The notes: generated from the letters alone by a model not told the origin. A DNA stretch of 64,000 bases from Chryseobacterium sp. IHB B 17019 (GCF_001456155.1 NZ_CP013293.1:1860001-1924000), one strand, 5' to 3'; shown: positions 18,528 to 27,707, numbered from the stretch's first letter. Program-made: numbers and translations.

Positions 18528-20051
18528 ATGAGTACAGTTGAATTAAATGATCCGTTTACAGGAGAATGGACATGCTTTTTAGAAACAAATTACATTTATG
18601 ACGGTCGTACCCTTATTGATGACAGTATGTGTGACGAAATTATGTGTATGAAAGTAAATGGTAAATATTATCGAAGAATTCTAGCTGATGATAAAGTAAA
18701 TGTAAAATGGTTTGGTGCAAAAGGCGATGGTGATATAAATGATAATGGAACAATTCCAAACACAGATAATCAGGCTTTTTTAGATGCTATAACATCACTA
18801 TCAAAAGTATTTCCTATACATTACATGACCCCAAGTGATGAGCTTCTTAAGAAAAATCCAGTATTTGGAGGCTTTACATTGTACATTCCTAATGGTAAAT
18901 ATTTACTAAGTGATTCTTTAGTATTACCACATTTTACAACATTGTTAGGTGAAAGCAAAAAAGGAGTTGTCATTCATCAAATAGTCAACAGTGAGCACCT
19001 GACTCCCAGAGCAAATGTTACCAACATTACTGGAATGGCACCAAATGGTGTAGATGTTCTCATGTCGGAATCTATTGTTATCAAAAATATCACTTTCTCA
19101 CAAGGTGGGATTATCCTTCAAGGAGCCCATGACTCAATTATTGATGATGTTACAGTTACCAGACTGCTTGGAGACACCACCGACAATTATAATAATAAAA
19201 CGAGCACAGGTTTAAGTATAAAACTGGCAGTAAATTTGAAAATTTCTAATTTCAAAGTTAGTGGATCTTCAGGAACGGGTATTGTTTACGAAGATTCAGC
19301 CGGTAGCGGTCCAAGTACAACCGTTACTTTCAGAAATATCTGGATGAGCCACTGTAAAACAGGAATGTTAATCAATGGTTTATTAACAGAGTCTCATGCA
19401 ATTCAGACTTCATGGATTCAAAATTCTATTTTTGAATATAATGAAACCGGAGTTGAAATAAAAGGTATTACACAGAATCTCTCTTTTAGAGATATTCATT
19501 TTGAACAAAATAAATATTATGCCCTGAAAGCTTCTGAAAGTGCTTCATTCTCATTGGAAAATATTTGGGCAGATGGATGGATAAGTACATTACAGAATAA
19601 TAATGACTTTTTAATACAATATAATGCCAGTCTTACTTCAAATAATATTGTTCATCTTAAAAATCTTTTTATTAAATCAGGGATTTTAATTCAGGATGAT
19701 TATGAAGGCCACGTTTATGTAGATGGTTTTATAAACGATCTTAAATATTACGATCAGAATATTAAAATTTATAAAACATTTGATGATATTGGAGATATTA
19801 ATAAAAGGCCATTCGCTCCCATTGCCGGTTATAATTTTTATAACACATCAGACAGTAAGCCTGAGTTTTTTGACGGCGGATCCTGGAGAGATGCAGATGG
19901 CATGAATGCAGATATAAAAAGATCCGGAACTACTTTGGAAAGACCTTCTAGCAACTTAGATACAGGGTTCAGATATTTTGATTCATCCTTAGGAATGCCA
20001 ATCTTTTGGGAAGGAACAAAATGGGTAAAATCTGACGGAACAAATGCTTAA
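18528..20051 (+). CDS. tailspike-like right-handed beta-helix protein
   Basis: Protein of 507 residues with no signal peptide and no T9SS domain. After an N-terminal head (about 1-55) comes the phrase VKWFGAKGDGDINDNGT typical of pectate-lyase/tailspike folds, then a run of short beta-helix coils (SIVIKNITFSQGGIILQGAHDSIIDDVTV onward). The C-terminus has two copies of a tail-fibre-like unit (GYNFYNTSDSKPEFFDGGSW and GFRYFDSSLGMPIFWEGTKW). This resembles phage or contractile-injection tail fibres, yet no phage gene is near. It shares its upstream element with the beta-helix gene at 23511. Carbohydrate binding or cleavage is inferred. Confidence 0.72.
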   Translation: MSTVELNDPFTGEWTCFLETNYIYDGRTLIDDSMCDEIMCMKVNGKYYRRILADDKVNVKWFGAKGDGDINDNGTIPNTDNQAFLDAITSLSKVFPIHYMTPSDELLKKNPVFGGFTLYIPNGKYLLSDSLVLPHFTTLLGESKKGVVIHQIVNSEHLTPRANVTNITGMAPNGVDVLMSESIVIKNITFSQGGIILQGAHDSIIDDVTVTRLLGDTTDNYNNKTSTGLSIKLAVNLKISNFKVSGSSGTGIVYEDSAGSGPSTTVTFRNIWMSHCKTGMLINGLLTESHAIQTSWIQNSIFEYNETGVEIKGITQNLSFRDIHFEQNKYYALKASESASFSLENIWADGWISTLQNNNDFLIQYNASLTSNNIVHLKNLFIKSGILIQDDYEGHVYVDGFINDLKYYDQNIKIYKTFDDIGDINKRPFAPIAGYNFYNTSDSKPEFFDGGSWRDADGMNADIKRSGTTLERPSSNLDTGFRYFDSSLGMPIFWEGTKWVKSDGTNA

Positions 20052-20062
20052 TTAAACTTATA

Positions 20063-20091
20063 AAACCTCATCAATGATGAGGTTTATTTAT
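20063..20091 (+). terminator. Rho-independent terminator
   Basis: AAACCTCAT-CAATG-ATGAGGTTT perfect stem followed by ATTTATTATT, twelve bases after the beta-helix stop. Confidence 0.85.
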
Positions 20092-20102
20092 TATTAAATG
20101 TA

Positions 20103-20360
20103 TTAAATAGTCCTCAATAAAGAAATCAATACAATTTGAGTCAGAACAACCACTCCAAATTTCAGCAGAAATGAAGTCTTTGAAATTTTGTGTCTGAAAA
20201 TTAACATCCCTAGGATTGCGCCTATTGTTCCGCCCAAAAAAGAAACCAGCAACAAGGTATTTTCCGGAATTCTTCGCTGATGTTTTATTGACCGCCTTTT
20301 GTCCAGGCCGAAAATGATGAAGCTGAGTAGGTTGATTATAGTTACTATTAGATAAAGCAT
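20103..20360 (-). CDS. DUF1294 family small membrane protein
   Basis: Protein of 85 residues from MLYLIVTIINLLSFIIFGLDKRRSI. It has three hydrophobic segments and the family phrase GLDKRRSIKHQRRIPENTLLLVSFLGGTIGAILGM, matching DUF1294 membrane proteins of unknown function. The frame stays open 16 codons upstream, but that region forms the yceI terminator, so the internal Met is preferred. It may be expressed by read-through from yceI or from a weak promoter of its own. Confidence 0.82.
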   Translation of the reverse strand: MLYLIVTIINLLSFIIFGLDKRRSIKHQRRIPENTLLLVSFLGGTIGAILGMLIFRHKISKTSFLLKFGVVVLTQIVLISLLRTI

Positions 20361-20375
20361 CGGAGCAAATTTAAA

Positions 20376-20405
20376 TAAAAAAAGCTGCCTTAAAAAAAGA
20401 CAGCT
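20376..20405 (-). terminator. Rho-independent terminator of the YceI lipoprotein gene
   Basis: On the minus strand AGCTGTCTT and AAGGCAGCT pair (one mismatch) with a T-rich loop and are followed by seven T. It lies 23 bases past the stop. Confidence 0.85.
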
Positions 20406-20427
20406 CAAGATTTATATCTAACAATAA

Positions 20428-21105
20428 TTATTTTTTAGCTTTTACATCAACAGCAATTTCGATGTCTTTACTGATCATCCATTCTGCAGGATCTGCTTCG
20501 GAAGTACCGAATTTGATTCCCCAGTCTGCTCTGTTTACTGTAAATTTCGCTTGAATAGAAGCTGAATTATCTACTACATCTACTTTAGCAGGGAAAGTTA
20601 CATTCATCGTTTTTCCGGATAATGTAAGGTTTCCGCTTACTGTTTTGTTAGCTCCTGCTACTGCATCTTTAGGTGCTTCCTTAAGATCTGTAACACTTGT
20701 AATTTTAAACTCTGATGTTGGGTTTTTAGCCGTATCAAAGAAATCAGGATTCTTTAAGTGAGCATCCAAATCTTCAGGTTTTTTATCTTTTTCCGTTACT
20801 GAAGCTGGGTTTGTTTTGATGGAATTCATATCCATAATGAAGTTACCAGCAGAAAGTTGTCCACCATCCACGCTAAGCTCACCGGATTTTACGCTGATTG
20901 TTCCCCAACGAGGCGCCATACCTCCCTTGTGATATGCTTTCCAGTTTACCACAGAAGCTTGTGTATCAACAGCCAATACCTGTCCTTTGCTTTCCGCTAC
21001 TGTCTGTTCTGTAGTTGTTGCAGCCGTATCTGCAGATTTTTCTTTGTTACAAGATGCAGCTAAAAGACCCACACCAACTAATGCAATTACACTTAGTTTT
21101 TTCAT
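20428..21105 (-). CDS. YceI-family lipoprotein
   Basis: Lipoprotein of 225 residues: signal MKKLSVIALVGVGLLAASC with the lipobox AASC, then a charged linker. The YceI lipocalin-like beta-barrel that binds isoprenoid or other amphiphilic ligands follows (VNWKAYHKGGMAPRWGTISVKSG, LSAGNFIMDMNSI, DLDAHLKNPDFFDT, FTVNRADWGIKFG). A second YceI protein without a signal is encoded at 43471, so the genome has exported and cytosolic versions. A -7-like TATATTTG on the minus strand at 21250-21257 suggests a 5' UTR of about 140 bases. Confidence 0.9.
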   Translation of the reverse strand: MKKLSVIALVGVGLLAASCNKEKSADTAATTTEQTVAESKGQVLAVDTQASVVNWKAYHKGGMAPRWGTISVKSGELSVDGGQLSAGNFIMDMNSIKTNPASVTEKDKKPEDLDAHLKNPDFFDTAKNPTSEFKITSVTDLKEAPKDAVAGANKTVSGNLTLSGKTMNVTFPAKVDVVDNSASIQAKFTVNRADWGIKFGTSEADPAEWMISKDIEIAVDVKAKK

Positions 21106-21319
21106 AATTTGTTAATTGTTTAAAAAGTTTATTTTTTATTAAATTAAAGGAACTTTAAATCCTTAATTCCAATTTGTCAAAAATAGAAAACCTCATTCTA
21201 TTCTCACCTTATCATACATCAAGAAAATAATTTTTTTTAATCCAGATCCCAAATATAGTAAATACAAATCATTTAAAACCAAAATCAAAAATGCCTATTT
21301 TAGCCATTTAAAATTTAGA

Positions 21320-23443
21320 ATGAACGTTACAAGCTATATAAAACAGACACTCGATATATCAGAAAAAAGTATTAATGCTACTCTTCAGCTATTAGCTGAG
21401 GACTGTACAATTCCTTTTATTTCCCGGTATAGAAAAGACAAAACGGGAAATCTTGATGAAACTCAAATCGAACAAATTGCAAAGATCAATAAGCAGTTTG
21501 AGGAAATTTTAAAGAGAAAAGAGACCATTTTAAAATCTGTTGAAGAGCAGAATGCCTTGACTCCCGAGTTCAGGCAAAGAATAGACGAAAGCTTCGATAT
21601 TCAGGAGCTTGAAGACTTGTATTTACCTTTCAAAAAGAGAAAGAAAACGAAAGCTGATGCCGCCAAAGAAAAAGGATTGGAACCTTTAGCTAAAATTATT
21701 ATGAGTCAGAAAAGTAATGATGTTCATTTTTTGGCTTCAAAATATATTAATGATCAAGTTTCATCTGAAGAAGAAGCTTTGCAGGGTGCAAGAGATATTA
21801 TGGCCGAATGGATCAATGAAAATATGTATGTCAGAAAAAATCTTCGCCGGCTTTTCCAACGGAAAGCGGTTGTAACGTCCAAAGTTGTCAAGGCAAAAAA
21901 AGATGAAGAAGATGCCCAAAAATTCTCACAATATTTTGAGTGGGAAGAAAGTCTCAACAGAACACCCTCTCACCGACTTCTGGCAATGTTAAGGGCAGAA
22001 TCCGAAGGCTTTGTGAAAACCAATATCTCAATTGATAAAGATGAAGCCATAGATTTTATAGAAAATGCAGTTATTAAGTCAAACAACGAAACAGCGGAAC
22101 AAATTTCGTTAGCTATAAAAGACAGCTACAAAAGATTACTGGAACCCGCCATTTCAAATGAAACTTTACAGGAAGCCAAAGAGAAAGCCGACAAAAAAGC
22201 CATTGAGATTTTTTCTGAAAATTTAACCCAGCTTTTACTGGCTCCGCCATTGGGAGAAAAAAGGATTCTGGCGATAGATCCGGGATACAGAAGTGGTTGT
22301 AAAATCGTTTGCCTCGATGAAAAAGGAGATCTGCTGCACAATGAAACGATTTATCCCCACGCTCCCCAAAATGAGTCCGGAATGGCAATGAAAAAGATCC
22401 GTTCTATGGTAAACGCTTATAATATTGAAGCAATATCAATTGGAAACGGTACCGCAAGCCGTGAAACCGAGTTTTTCATTAAAAAAATTGCGTTTGACAA
22501 GCCGCTTCAGGTTTTTGTAGTTTCGGAGGCCGGAGCTTCGGTCTATTCCGCGAGTAAAATTGCGAGAGATGAATTTCCAAAGTATGACGTGACCGTTCGT
22601 GGAGCCGTTTCCATCGGAAGAAGATTATCCGATCCTTTGGCAGAATTGGTGAAAATTGACCCCAAATCCATCGGAGTAGGACAATATCAGCACGATGTAG
22701 ACCAGACTCAGCTTAAAAATGAACTGGATTCTACGGTCATGAAGTGTGTAAATTCTGTTGGAATTAATTTAAATACAGCAAGTAAATCCCTTTTAAGCTA
22801 TGTCTCAGGAATTGGTGAAAAAATGGCCGAAAACATTGTGAATTACCGAGCTGAAAACGGTGCTTTTGAAGACAGGAAGCAACTGAAAAAAGTTCCGAGA
22901 TTAGGTGAAAAAGCTTTCCAGCAAGCGGCTGCGTTTGTGAGAATTAATAATGCTAAAAACCCTTTGGACAACTCTGCTGTGCATCCCGAAGCGTATGGAA
23001 TTGTTGAAAAAATGGCGAAAGATCTAGGCATTAAAACCAATGAATTAATCGCCAATAAAGAAAAAATTTCTCAAATAAGCCCTGAAAAATATATTACCGG
23101 GGATATCGGAATTTTAGGAATTAAAGATATTTTAAAAGAACTTGAAAAACCGGGATTAGACCCAAGAAAGGCAGCAAAAATATTTGAATTTGATCCTAAA
23201 GTAAAAAAGATCACCGATTTAAAAACCGGAATGGTTCTGCCAGGAATTGTGAATAATATTACGGCTTTCGGATGTTTCGTGGATCTGGGAATTAAAGAAA
23301 GCGGACTGGTTCATATTTCTCAATTAAAAGAAGGTTTTGTCTCCGATGTGAATGAGGTTGTGAAGCTTCACCAGCATGTTCAGGTAAAAGTAACGGAAAT
23401 TGATGAAGCGAGAAAAAGAATTCAACTGAGTATGATTTTGTAA
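21320..23443 (+). CDS. tex: Tex family RNA-binding transcription accessory protein
   Basis: Nucleic-acid-binding protein of 707 residues, homologous to Tex/Spt6-core proteins. Domain order: N-terminal helical Tex domain (DCTIPFISRYRKDKTGNLDE), YqgF/RNase H-like domain (ILAIDPGYRSGCKIVCLD), double helix-hairpin-helix (VSGIGEKMAENIVNYRAENG), and a C-terminal S1 domain (GMVLPGIVNNITAFGCFVDL, ESGLVHISQL). It is somewhat shorter than enterobacterial Tex (about 770). Monocistronic, ending in a hairpin shared with the convergent beta-helix gene. Confidence 0.94.
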   Translation: MNVTSYIKQTLDISEKSINATLQLLAEDCTIPFISRYRKDKTGNLDETQIEQIAKINKQFEEILKRKETILKSVEEQNALTPEFRQRIDESFDIQELEDLYLPFKKRKKTKADAAKEKGLEPLAKIIMSQKSNDVHFLASKYINDQVSSEEEALQGARDIMAEWINENMYVRKNLRRLFQRKAVVTSKVVKAKKDEEDAQKFSQYFEWEESLNRTPSHRLLAMLRAESEGFVKTNISIDKDEAIDFIENAVIKSNNETAEQISLAIKDSYKRLLEPAISNETLQEAKEKADKKAIEIFSENLTQLLLAPPLGEKRILAIDPGYRSGCKIVCLDEKGDLLHNETIYPHAPQNESGMAMKKIRSMVNAYNIEAISIGNGTASRETEFFIKKIAFDKPLQVFVVSEAGASVYSASKIARDEFPKYDVTVRGAVSIGRRLSDPLAELVKIDPKSIGVGQYQHDVDQTQLKNELDSTVMKCVNSVGINLNTASKSLLSYVSGIGEKMAENIVNYRAENGAFEDRKQLKKVPRLGEKAFQQAAAFVRINNAKNPLDNSAVHPEAYGIVEKMAKDLGIKTNELIANKEKISQISPEKYITGDIGILGIKDILKELEKPGLDPRKAAKIFEFDPKVKKITDLKTGMVLPGIVNNITAFGCFVDLGIKESGLVHISQLKEGFVSDVNEVVKLHQHVQVKVTEIDEARKRIQLSMIL

Positions 23444-23453
23444 TATAATAAAA

Positions 23454-23478
23454 ACTCCCTGCCGATTTGACAGGGAGT
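23454..23478. terminator. terminator hairpin between convergent genes
   Basis: ACTCCCTG/CAGGGAGT perfect eight-base stem between tex and the minus-strand beta-helix gene; preceded by an A tract, so on the minus strand it is followed by T. Confidence 0.8.
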
Positions 23479-23510
23479 ATATAAAGACTATTTTTTAACA
23501 GACTTCCTGC

Positions 23511-25091
23511 TTATTGCTGACCTGGAGAATTCTGTATATTCTTATAATTATTTCTTAAAAATCTTAATGGTTTAGAATTATCTATAAATCTAAAGTCAAT
23601 ATACTGGGCATTCAAGACAGTATTATTCTCTATTTCGTATGTAATCTGCCCATCTCCGCCTTCTACAAAAACGCCCCACCTCATAAAGCCATTATCAGAT
23701 GTGATTTTATTGTGTTTTACCGCGATCTCTGTATTGTTTGTTTCTGTAATTATAATACCAGTTAACAATCCTTCATTTCCGATATTTTTCATTCCTGGAT
23801 TTTCAATATTATTAAAACTTATATTCAATAAATCATTACCCGATTCAATAAAAATCCCATTTTCTTTTGTAGAACGAATGTTATTATGCGAGATGTTAGC
23901 ACTTTTAGTATGAGAAATATAAATACCCGAATATTCAATATCATTAAGAATATTATTTGTAACTACTGCTCCGTCTATGTTTCTCAAATTAATACCGTGT
24001 TGCCCAGCATTCTTCACTACATTTCCCATTACTACAAGATTTTTTGTCGTAAGGATACCTGTTGTAGTATTAATAATCAAAATCCCATCTCCGCCAGCAG
24101 CTGTATTGTCGATTATATTGTTTGAAATCAATACATTTTTGCAGACATAGCTAATTGTATCAGAACCATCTCGATTCTGCAGTTTAATTCCAACCTTTTT
24201 AGTATTTCTTATCCTATTCTCAGAAACAGTAAGATTTGATATTCCTGCGTCCAAATACATACCGTGTTCTAGAATTGTGTTTTCAATATCATTATTGATA
24301 ATAGACACAAATTCGGATTCTTCTGCAATAATAATACCTTGAGAAGAATTCATAAAATTATTTTTAAAGATCGTGATATTCTTTCCTCCAATTGTAATTC
24401 CTGTATTGTCTTTTCTTCCTGTGACGCTCTCACTGGTGTTTTCTGCCCAAGTACTGTCGAAAGAATTCCTAACCGTGTTGAATTTGAAGATTACATTGTC
24501 AACTTCTCTTAAACCGGAAACTGCAGAATAGGTAAAGTTTTTAAAAGTATTATTTTCAATAGTAAGATCATGTACGCCATAACACAGAATTCCTACAGCT
24601 TTAGAACTTGATGTAGGACTATAATTAGTTCCGAGTCCTTCAAGACCAAACCCCATGATGGAAATATTTTCTTTATATTCACAATTGAAAATTGGCTTTT
24701 CAACTGCCGTCTGTTTTATTTTACATCCTTTTGATAACAATTTTTGGTTGCTTTGTACCAATAGCTGATCGTTAATCTGTAAAGACATTTTATCAAAAAA
24801 AGTATCATACCCCAGAGCCAATGCTGTTTGCAATCGTGTGGTAACTTCAGCAACAGTCAGAGAATCTGTAATTCCCCACCATAGAATATTGACATATCCT
24901 GTCCATTGACGTTTGTAAAAATCACTTCCTTTTTTTCTGTAAACTGCACCATCTCCATTTCCGGTAGCAGGAATACCGACCGTTGTTTTTTTATAAATTA
25001 CAGTTTCATATGTGTAACTGTCTACAAGCTGTACTACATCATCATTTGGATAAGTGCTTCCTGATTGGAAAAAATCGTTTGTGTAAATCAT
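23511..25091 (-). CDS. right-handed parallel beta-helix protein (tailspike-like)
   Basis: Protein of 526 residues without a signal peptide. The head region (about 1-80) has a VNILWWGITD phrase placed like VKWFGAKGD in the other beta-helix protein. The rest is a long series of PbH1-type coils of about 22-25 residues rich in N and I (VISNNIIDNTAAGGDGILI, VVTNNILNDIEYSGIYISHT, ANISHNNIRSTKENGIFIES). No tail-fibre C-terminal units are seen here. Such folds belong to polysaccharide lyases, epimerases and phage tailspikes; I see no catalytic signature. Co-regulation with the gene at 18528 is implied by the identical upstream element. Confidence 0.72.
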   Translation of the reverse strand: MIYTNDFFQSGSTYPNDDVVQLVDSYTYETVIYKKTTVGIPATGNGDGAVYRKKGSDFYKRQWTGYVNILWWGITDSLTVAEVTTRLQTALALGYDTFFDKMSLQINDQLLVQSNQKLLSKGCKIKQTAVEKPIFNCEYKENISIMGFGLEGLGTNYSPTSSSKAVGILCYGVHDLTIENNTFKNFTYSAVSGLREVDNVIFKFNTVRNSFDSTWAENTSESVTGRKDNTGITIGGKNITIFKNNFMNSSQGIIIAEESEFVSIINNDIENTILEHGMYLDAGISNLTVSENRIRNTKKVGIKLQNRDGSDTISYVCKNVLISNNIIDNTAAGGDGILIINTTTGILTTKNLVVMGNVVKNAGQHGINLRNIDGAVVTNNILNDIEYSGIYISHTKSANISHNNIRSTKENGIFIESGNDLLNISFNNIENPGMKNIGNEGLLTGIIITETNNTEIAVKHNKITSDNGFMRWGVFVEGGDGQITYEIENNTVLNAQYIDFRFIDNSKPLRFLRNNYKNIQNSPGQQ

Positions 25092-25142
25092 AATTTTTGT
25101 TTTAAGTTAATTGAAGAAAACCTTTTCAGTTATCTATTAAAG

Positions 25143-25180
25143 CAAAAATAACAGACCACAACGCCAAAACTTGACGTATC
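25143..25180 (-). promoter_or_regulatory. shared 22-base operator plus -7 element (copy 2)
   Basis: Minus-strand GATACGTCAAGTTTTGGCGTTG (25180-25159), eight bases, then TATTTTTG (25150-25143), 68 bases before the ATG. Identical in sequence and spacing to 18435-18472, while the eight-base spacer and most of the leader differ. Confidence 0.8.
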
Positions 25181-25198
25181 TTTTTTTTTAAAAATAAA

Positions 25199-25222
25199 AA
25201 AGCACTCAATAATGAATGCTTT
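25199..25222 (-). terminator. second hairpin terminator behind the histone gene
   Basis: AAAGCACTCA/TGAATGCTTT stem with one mismatch, followed on the minus strand by TTATTTTTAAAA. It insulates the operator of the beta-helix gene just downstream. Confidence 0.7.
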
Positions 25223-25233
25223 AGTGTCAAACA

Positions 25234-25261
25234 AAATAGCCGGCTTTACGACCGGCTATTT
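25234..25261 (-). terminator. Rho-independent terminator of the histone-like gene
   Basis: Perfect ten-base stem AAATAGCCGG/CCGGCTATTT with loop CTTTACGA, adjacent to the stop codon. Confidence 0.8.
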
Positions 25262-25262
25262 G

Positions 25263-25439
25263 TTATTTTTTAGATTCTTCAACGGAAACTTTTCTGAAAT
25301 CCTTGAACAGTTTGCTAAGTTCTAAAGCTGCTTTACGAGCTCTTGTTCCAGCTGCTTTGTTTCCTTTTTCTGCCTGTTGGTTTGCTTCAGTAGTGAAAGC
25401 TTCAAATTCTGCGTTGATTTTTTCGATTAGTTCTTTCAT
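25263..25439 (-). CDS. histone H1-like protein
   Basis: Short gene read directly: 58 residues, starting MKELIEKINAEFEAFTTEAN, then QQAEKGNKAAGTRARKAALE and a lysine-rich end. Two amphipathic helices around a basic, Ala/Lys/Arg-rich centre match the Hc1/histone H1-like proteins of Bacteroidota, thought to be nucleoid-associated. It has the clearest promoter in this part of the window and two tandem terminators, fitting high expression of a structural protein. Confidence 0.88.
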   Translation of the reverse strand: MKELIEKINAEFEAFTTEANQQAEKGNKAAGTRARKAALELSKLFKDFRKVSVEESKK

Positions 25440-25459
25440 TATTTTTTAAATTTAGGCTG

Positions 25460-25489
25460 CAAATATAAGTTTTATGGTGCATTTTGCAA
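25460..25489 (-). promoter_or_regulatory. strong Bacteroidota-type promoter of the histone-like gene
   Basis: On the minus strand TTG (25489-25487), 19 bases, then TATATTTG (25467-25460), a full match to the -33/-7 consensus, 21 bases before the ATG. Confidence 0.75.
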
Positions 25490-25767
25490 TAGTTACACCA
25501 AAAAAAATTAACAAATAGCAAAGAAATTATAATTTATGAACGAAAATTAACAGAAAAACAGAGTGGATGTCCCTCATAATCGTTGATTAACCTAAGATTT
25601 ATATTCTGGTTTTTATTTATTTTTTAATTAAAAAAAAATTACTTTTCTTCAAAAAAAATAGTTGAAAATATTTATTTTTTTATTGTTATTTCAAAAAAAA
25701 ATTTCGAATTACCTCACATAACTAAAACAAAATCAATATATTACAAACAATAAGACACTTATCAAAA
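25490..25767. other. AT-rich intergenic region
   Basis: About 280 bases of very AT-rich sequence between the divergent histone-like gene and the acylation operon, with long A and T runs. I see no reading frame, repeat or RNA here. Confidence 0.6.
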
Positions 25768-25798
25768 TTTGTTAGTTGATAAAAAAGCTATATTTTTG
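25768..25798 (+). promoter_or_regulatory. promoter of the FkbH-ACP-MBOAT operon
   Basis: TTTG ending at 25771, a 19-base spacer, then TATTTTTG at 25791-25798: a full -33/-7 match. It predicts a leader of about 165 bases before the first gene. That leader contains an 11-codon frame starting at 25824 (MMKQKNLTIKD), possibly a leader peptide or chance. Confidence 0.65.
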
Positions 25799-25970
25799 TT
25801 CATCTATAACACAAAAACGTAACAATGATGAAACAAAAAAATCTGACTATTAAAGACTAATTTCCAGCTTTCCTAAGAATTACAATAATTATCTACACTT
25901 AATCTTTATTATACAGAGCTTAATATCCTTTATTCGGTTGTTAAGTCTCAATTATTATTAAAATATTTAT

Positions 25971-27704
25971 ATGTATAAAAATTTTTCAGAATTAAAGAAA
26001 AATATAACCCGCCATTCTCAAAATTCAACGCTTAAAAAAATAAAGATCGCTCTGTTGGGAGATACTGCAACACAGTTTTTAAATGTAGCCCTGAAAGGAA
26101 CTGCCATTAATGAAGGCTTTGAGTTTGAAATTTTTGAAGCCGATTTTGGACAGATTTCTCGTCAGATTTTTGATCCGGCTTCAGAATATTATGATTTTAA
26201 TGCTGATTTTACCATTGTTTTTGAATCATCCCATAAGTTATTAAATCAATACTATAAATCATACGATCCTCATGTAAAATTTGCGGAGGATAAAATCAAT
26301 CATATTGAAAAATTGTATGAAACCATCCAAAGCAGATCAAAAAGCAGAGTTATTTACTGCAATTTCCCGATAATTGATAATCAGATATTTGGCAATTTCT
26401 CCAATAAAGTAGAGTCTTCATTTGTTTTTCAGCAAAATAAGCTTAACCATTTGTTAAATGACCAACTAGCGATTAAAAAAGATAACTTTTTTGTTGTTGA
26501 TCTGTCATCCATTCAGAATAAATATGGGAGAGATTTTATGTTTTCCCCAAATATTTATGTGAATACTGAGATGGTTTTATCGCTCAACGTATTGCCTATT
26601 GTTTCTCATTATATAGTGGGGATTATCTCTTCTCTTGAAGGTAAATTCAAGAAATGCCTGATCCTTGATCTTGATAATACAACCTGGGGCGGAATCATTG
26701 GCGATGACGGACTTGAAAAAATTCAGATCGGGAGCTTAGGAATCGGGAAAGCTTTTTCTGAGTTTCAATATTGGATAAAAACGCTTCAAAAAAGAGGAAT
26801 TATCCTGGCGGTCTGCAGTAAAAATGACGAAGATAAAGCAAAAGAGCCGTTCGAGAAGCATCCGGATATGGTAATAAAACTTGATGATATTTCCGTTTTT
26901 GTGGCGAATTGGGAAAATAAAGCTGACAATATCAGAAAAATTCAACATATTTTAAATATAGGTTTTGATTCAATGGTATTTTTGGATGACAACCCTTTTG
27001 AAAGAAACCTGGTAAGGGAAAATCTGCCTGAAGTTTGTGTTCCCGAACTACCTGAAGACCCTGCTGAATATCTGGAATATTTATATAGCTTAAACCTTTT
27101 TGAAACAGCGAGCTTTTCAGAAAATGATGCCGAAAGAACGAAACAATACCAAATAGAGGCAGAAAGGGCAACCGCTTTACAAAATTTTACCAATGTGGAA
27201 GATTTCTTACAAAGCATGAATATGGTTTCTGATGTTCAGCCTTTTAACAATTTTTCCAAACCGAGGGTTTCTCAATTGACGCAGCGTTCTAACCAGTTTA
27301 ATTTGAGAACCGTACGGTACACCGAACAGGAAATTGATGATCTCATACATTCTAAAAACCATTTTACGCTTTCTTTTACTTTGGAAGATAAATATGGTGA
27401 CAACGGGCTGATCTGTGTTATTATTCTGGAGAAAAAAAATGCTGAAACACTTTTCATCAATACCTGGCTGATGAGCTGCAGGGTGTTGAAAAGAGGAATG
27501 GAAGATTTTACCTTAAATAAAATTGTAGAAACCGCAAAAAATAACGGTTATCAATATATAATTGGCGAATACATCCCGACTGCAAAAAACCAAATGGTGG
27601 AAAATCATTACAAAAGACTTGGATTTGCACCCCATGAAGGCCGATGGATCCTTAATGTGAGCGAATATCAACCTAAAGAAATATATATCACTAATAAAAA
27701 TTAA
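25971..27704 (+). CDS. FkbH-like HAD-IIIC phosphatase/acyl-loading protein
   Basis: Protein of 577 residues. The N-terminal part (about 23-215) resembles the SGNH-like domain of FkbH/BryA proteins. The HAD-IIIC core follows: LILDLDNTTWGG (Asp233, Asp235), CSKND (Ser283), a Lys in NKADNI, and FLDDNPFERN (Asp339-Asp340). The last 150 residues look like the GNAT-like domain usual in the family (LMSCRVLKRGMED, YKRLGF). Characterised FkbH proteins take D-1,3-bisphosphoglycerate and load a glyceryl group onto an acyl carrier protein. The next gene is such a carrier, four bases away, so the same chemistry is likely. The substrate is inferred. Confidence 0.88.
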   Translation: MYKNFSELKKNITRHSQNSTLKKIKIALLGDTATQFLNVALKGTAINEGFEFEIFEADFGQISRQIFDPASEYYDFNADFTIVFESSHKLLNQYYKSYDPHVKFAEDKINHIEKLYETIQSRSKSRVIYCNFPIIDNQIFGNFSNKVESSFVFQQNKLNHLLNDQLAIKKDNFFVVDLSSIQNKYGRDFMFSPNIYVNTEMVLSLNVLPIVSHYIVGIISSLEGKFKKCLILDLDNTTWGGIIGDDGLEKIQIGSLGIGKAFSEFQYWIKTLQKRGIILAVCSKNDEDKAKEPFEKHPDMVIKLDDISVFVANWENKADNIRKIQHILNIGFDSMVFLDDNPFERNLVRENLPEVCVPELPEDPAEYLEYLYSLNLFETASFSENDAERTKQYQIEAERATALQNFTNVEDFLQSMNMVSDVQPFNNFSKPRVSQLTQRSNQFNLRTVRYTEQEIDDLIHSKNHFTLSFTLEDKYGDNGLICVIILEKKNAETLFINTWLMSCRVLKRGMEDFTLNKIVETAKNNGYQYIIGEYIPTAKNQMVENHYKRLGFAPHEGRWILNVSEYQPKEIYITNKN

Positions 27705-27707
27705 AAA

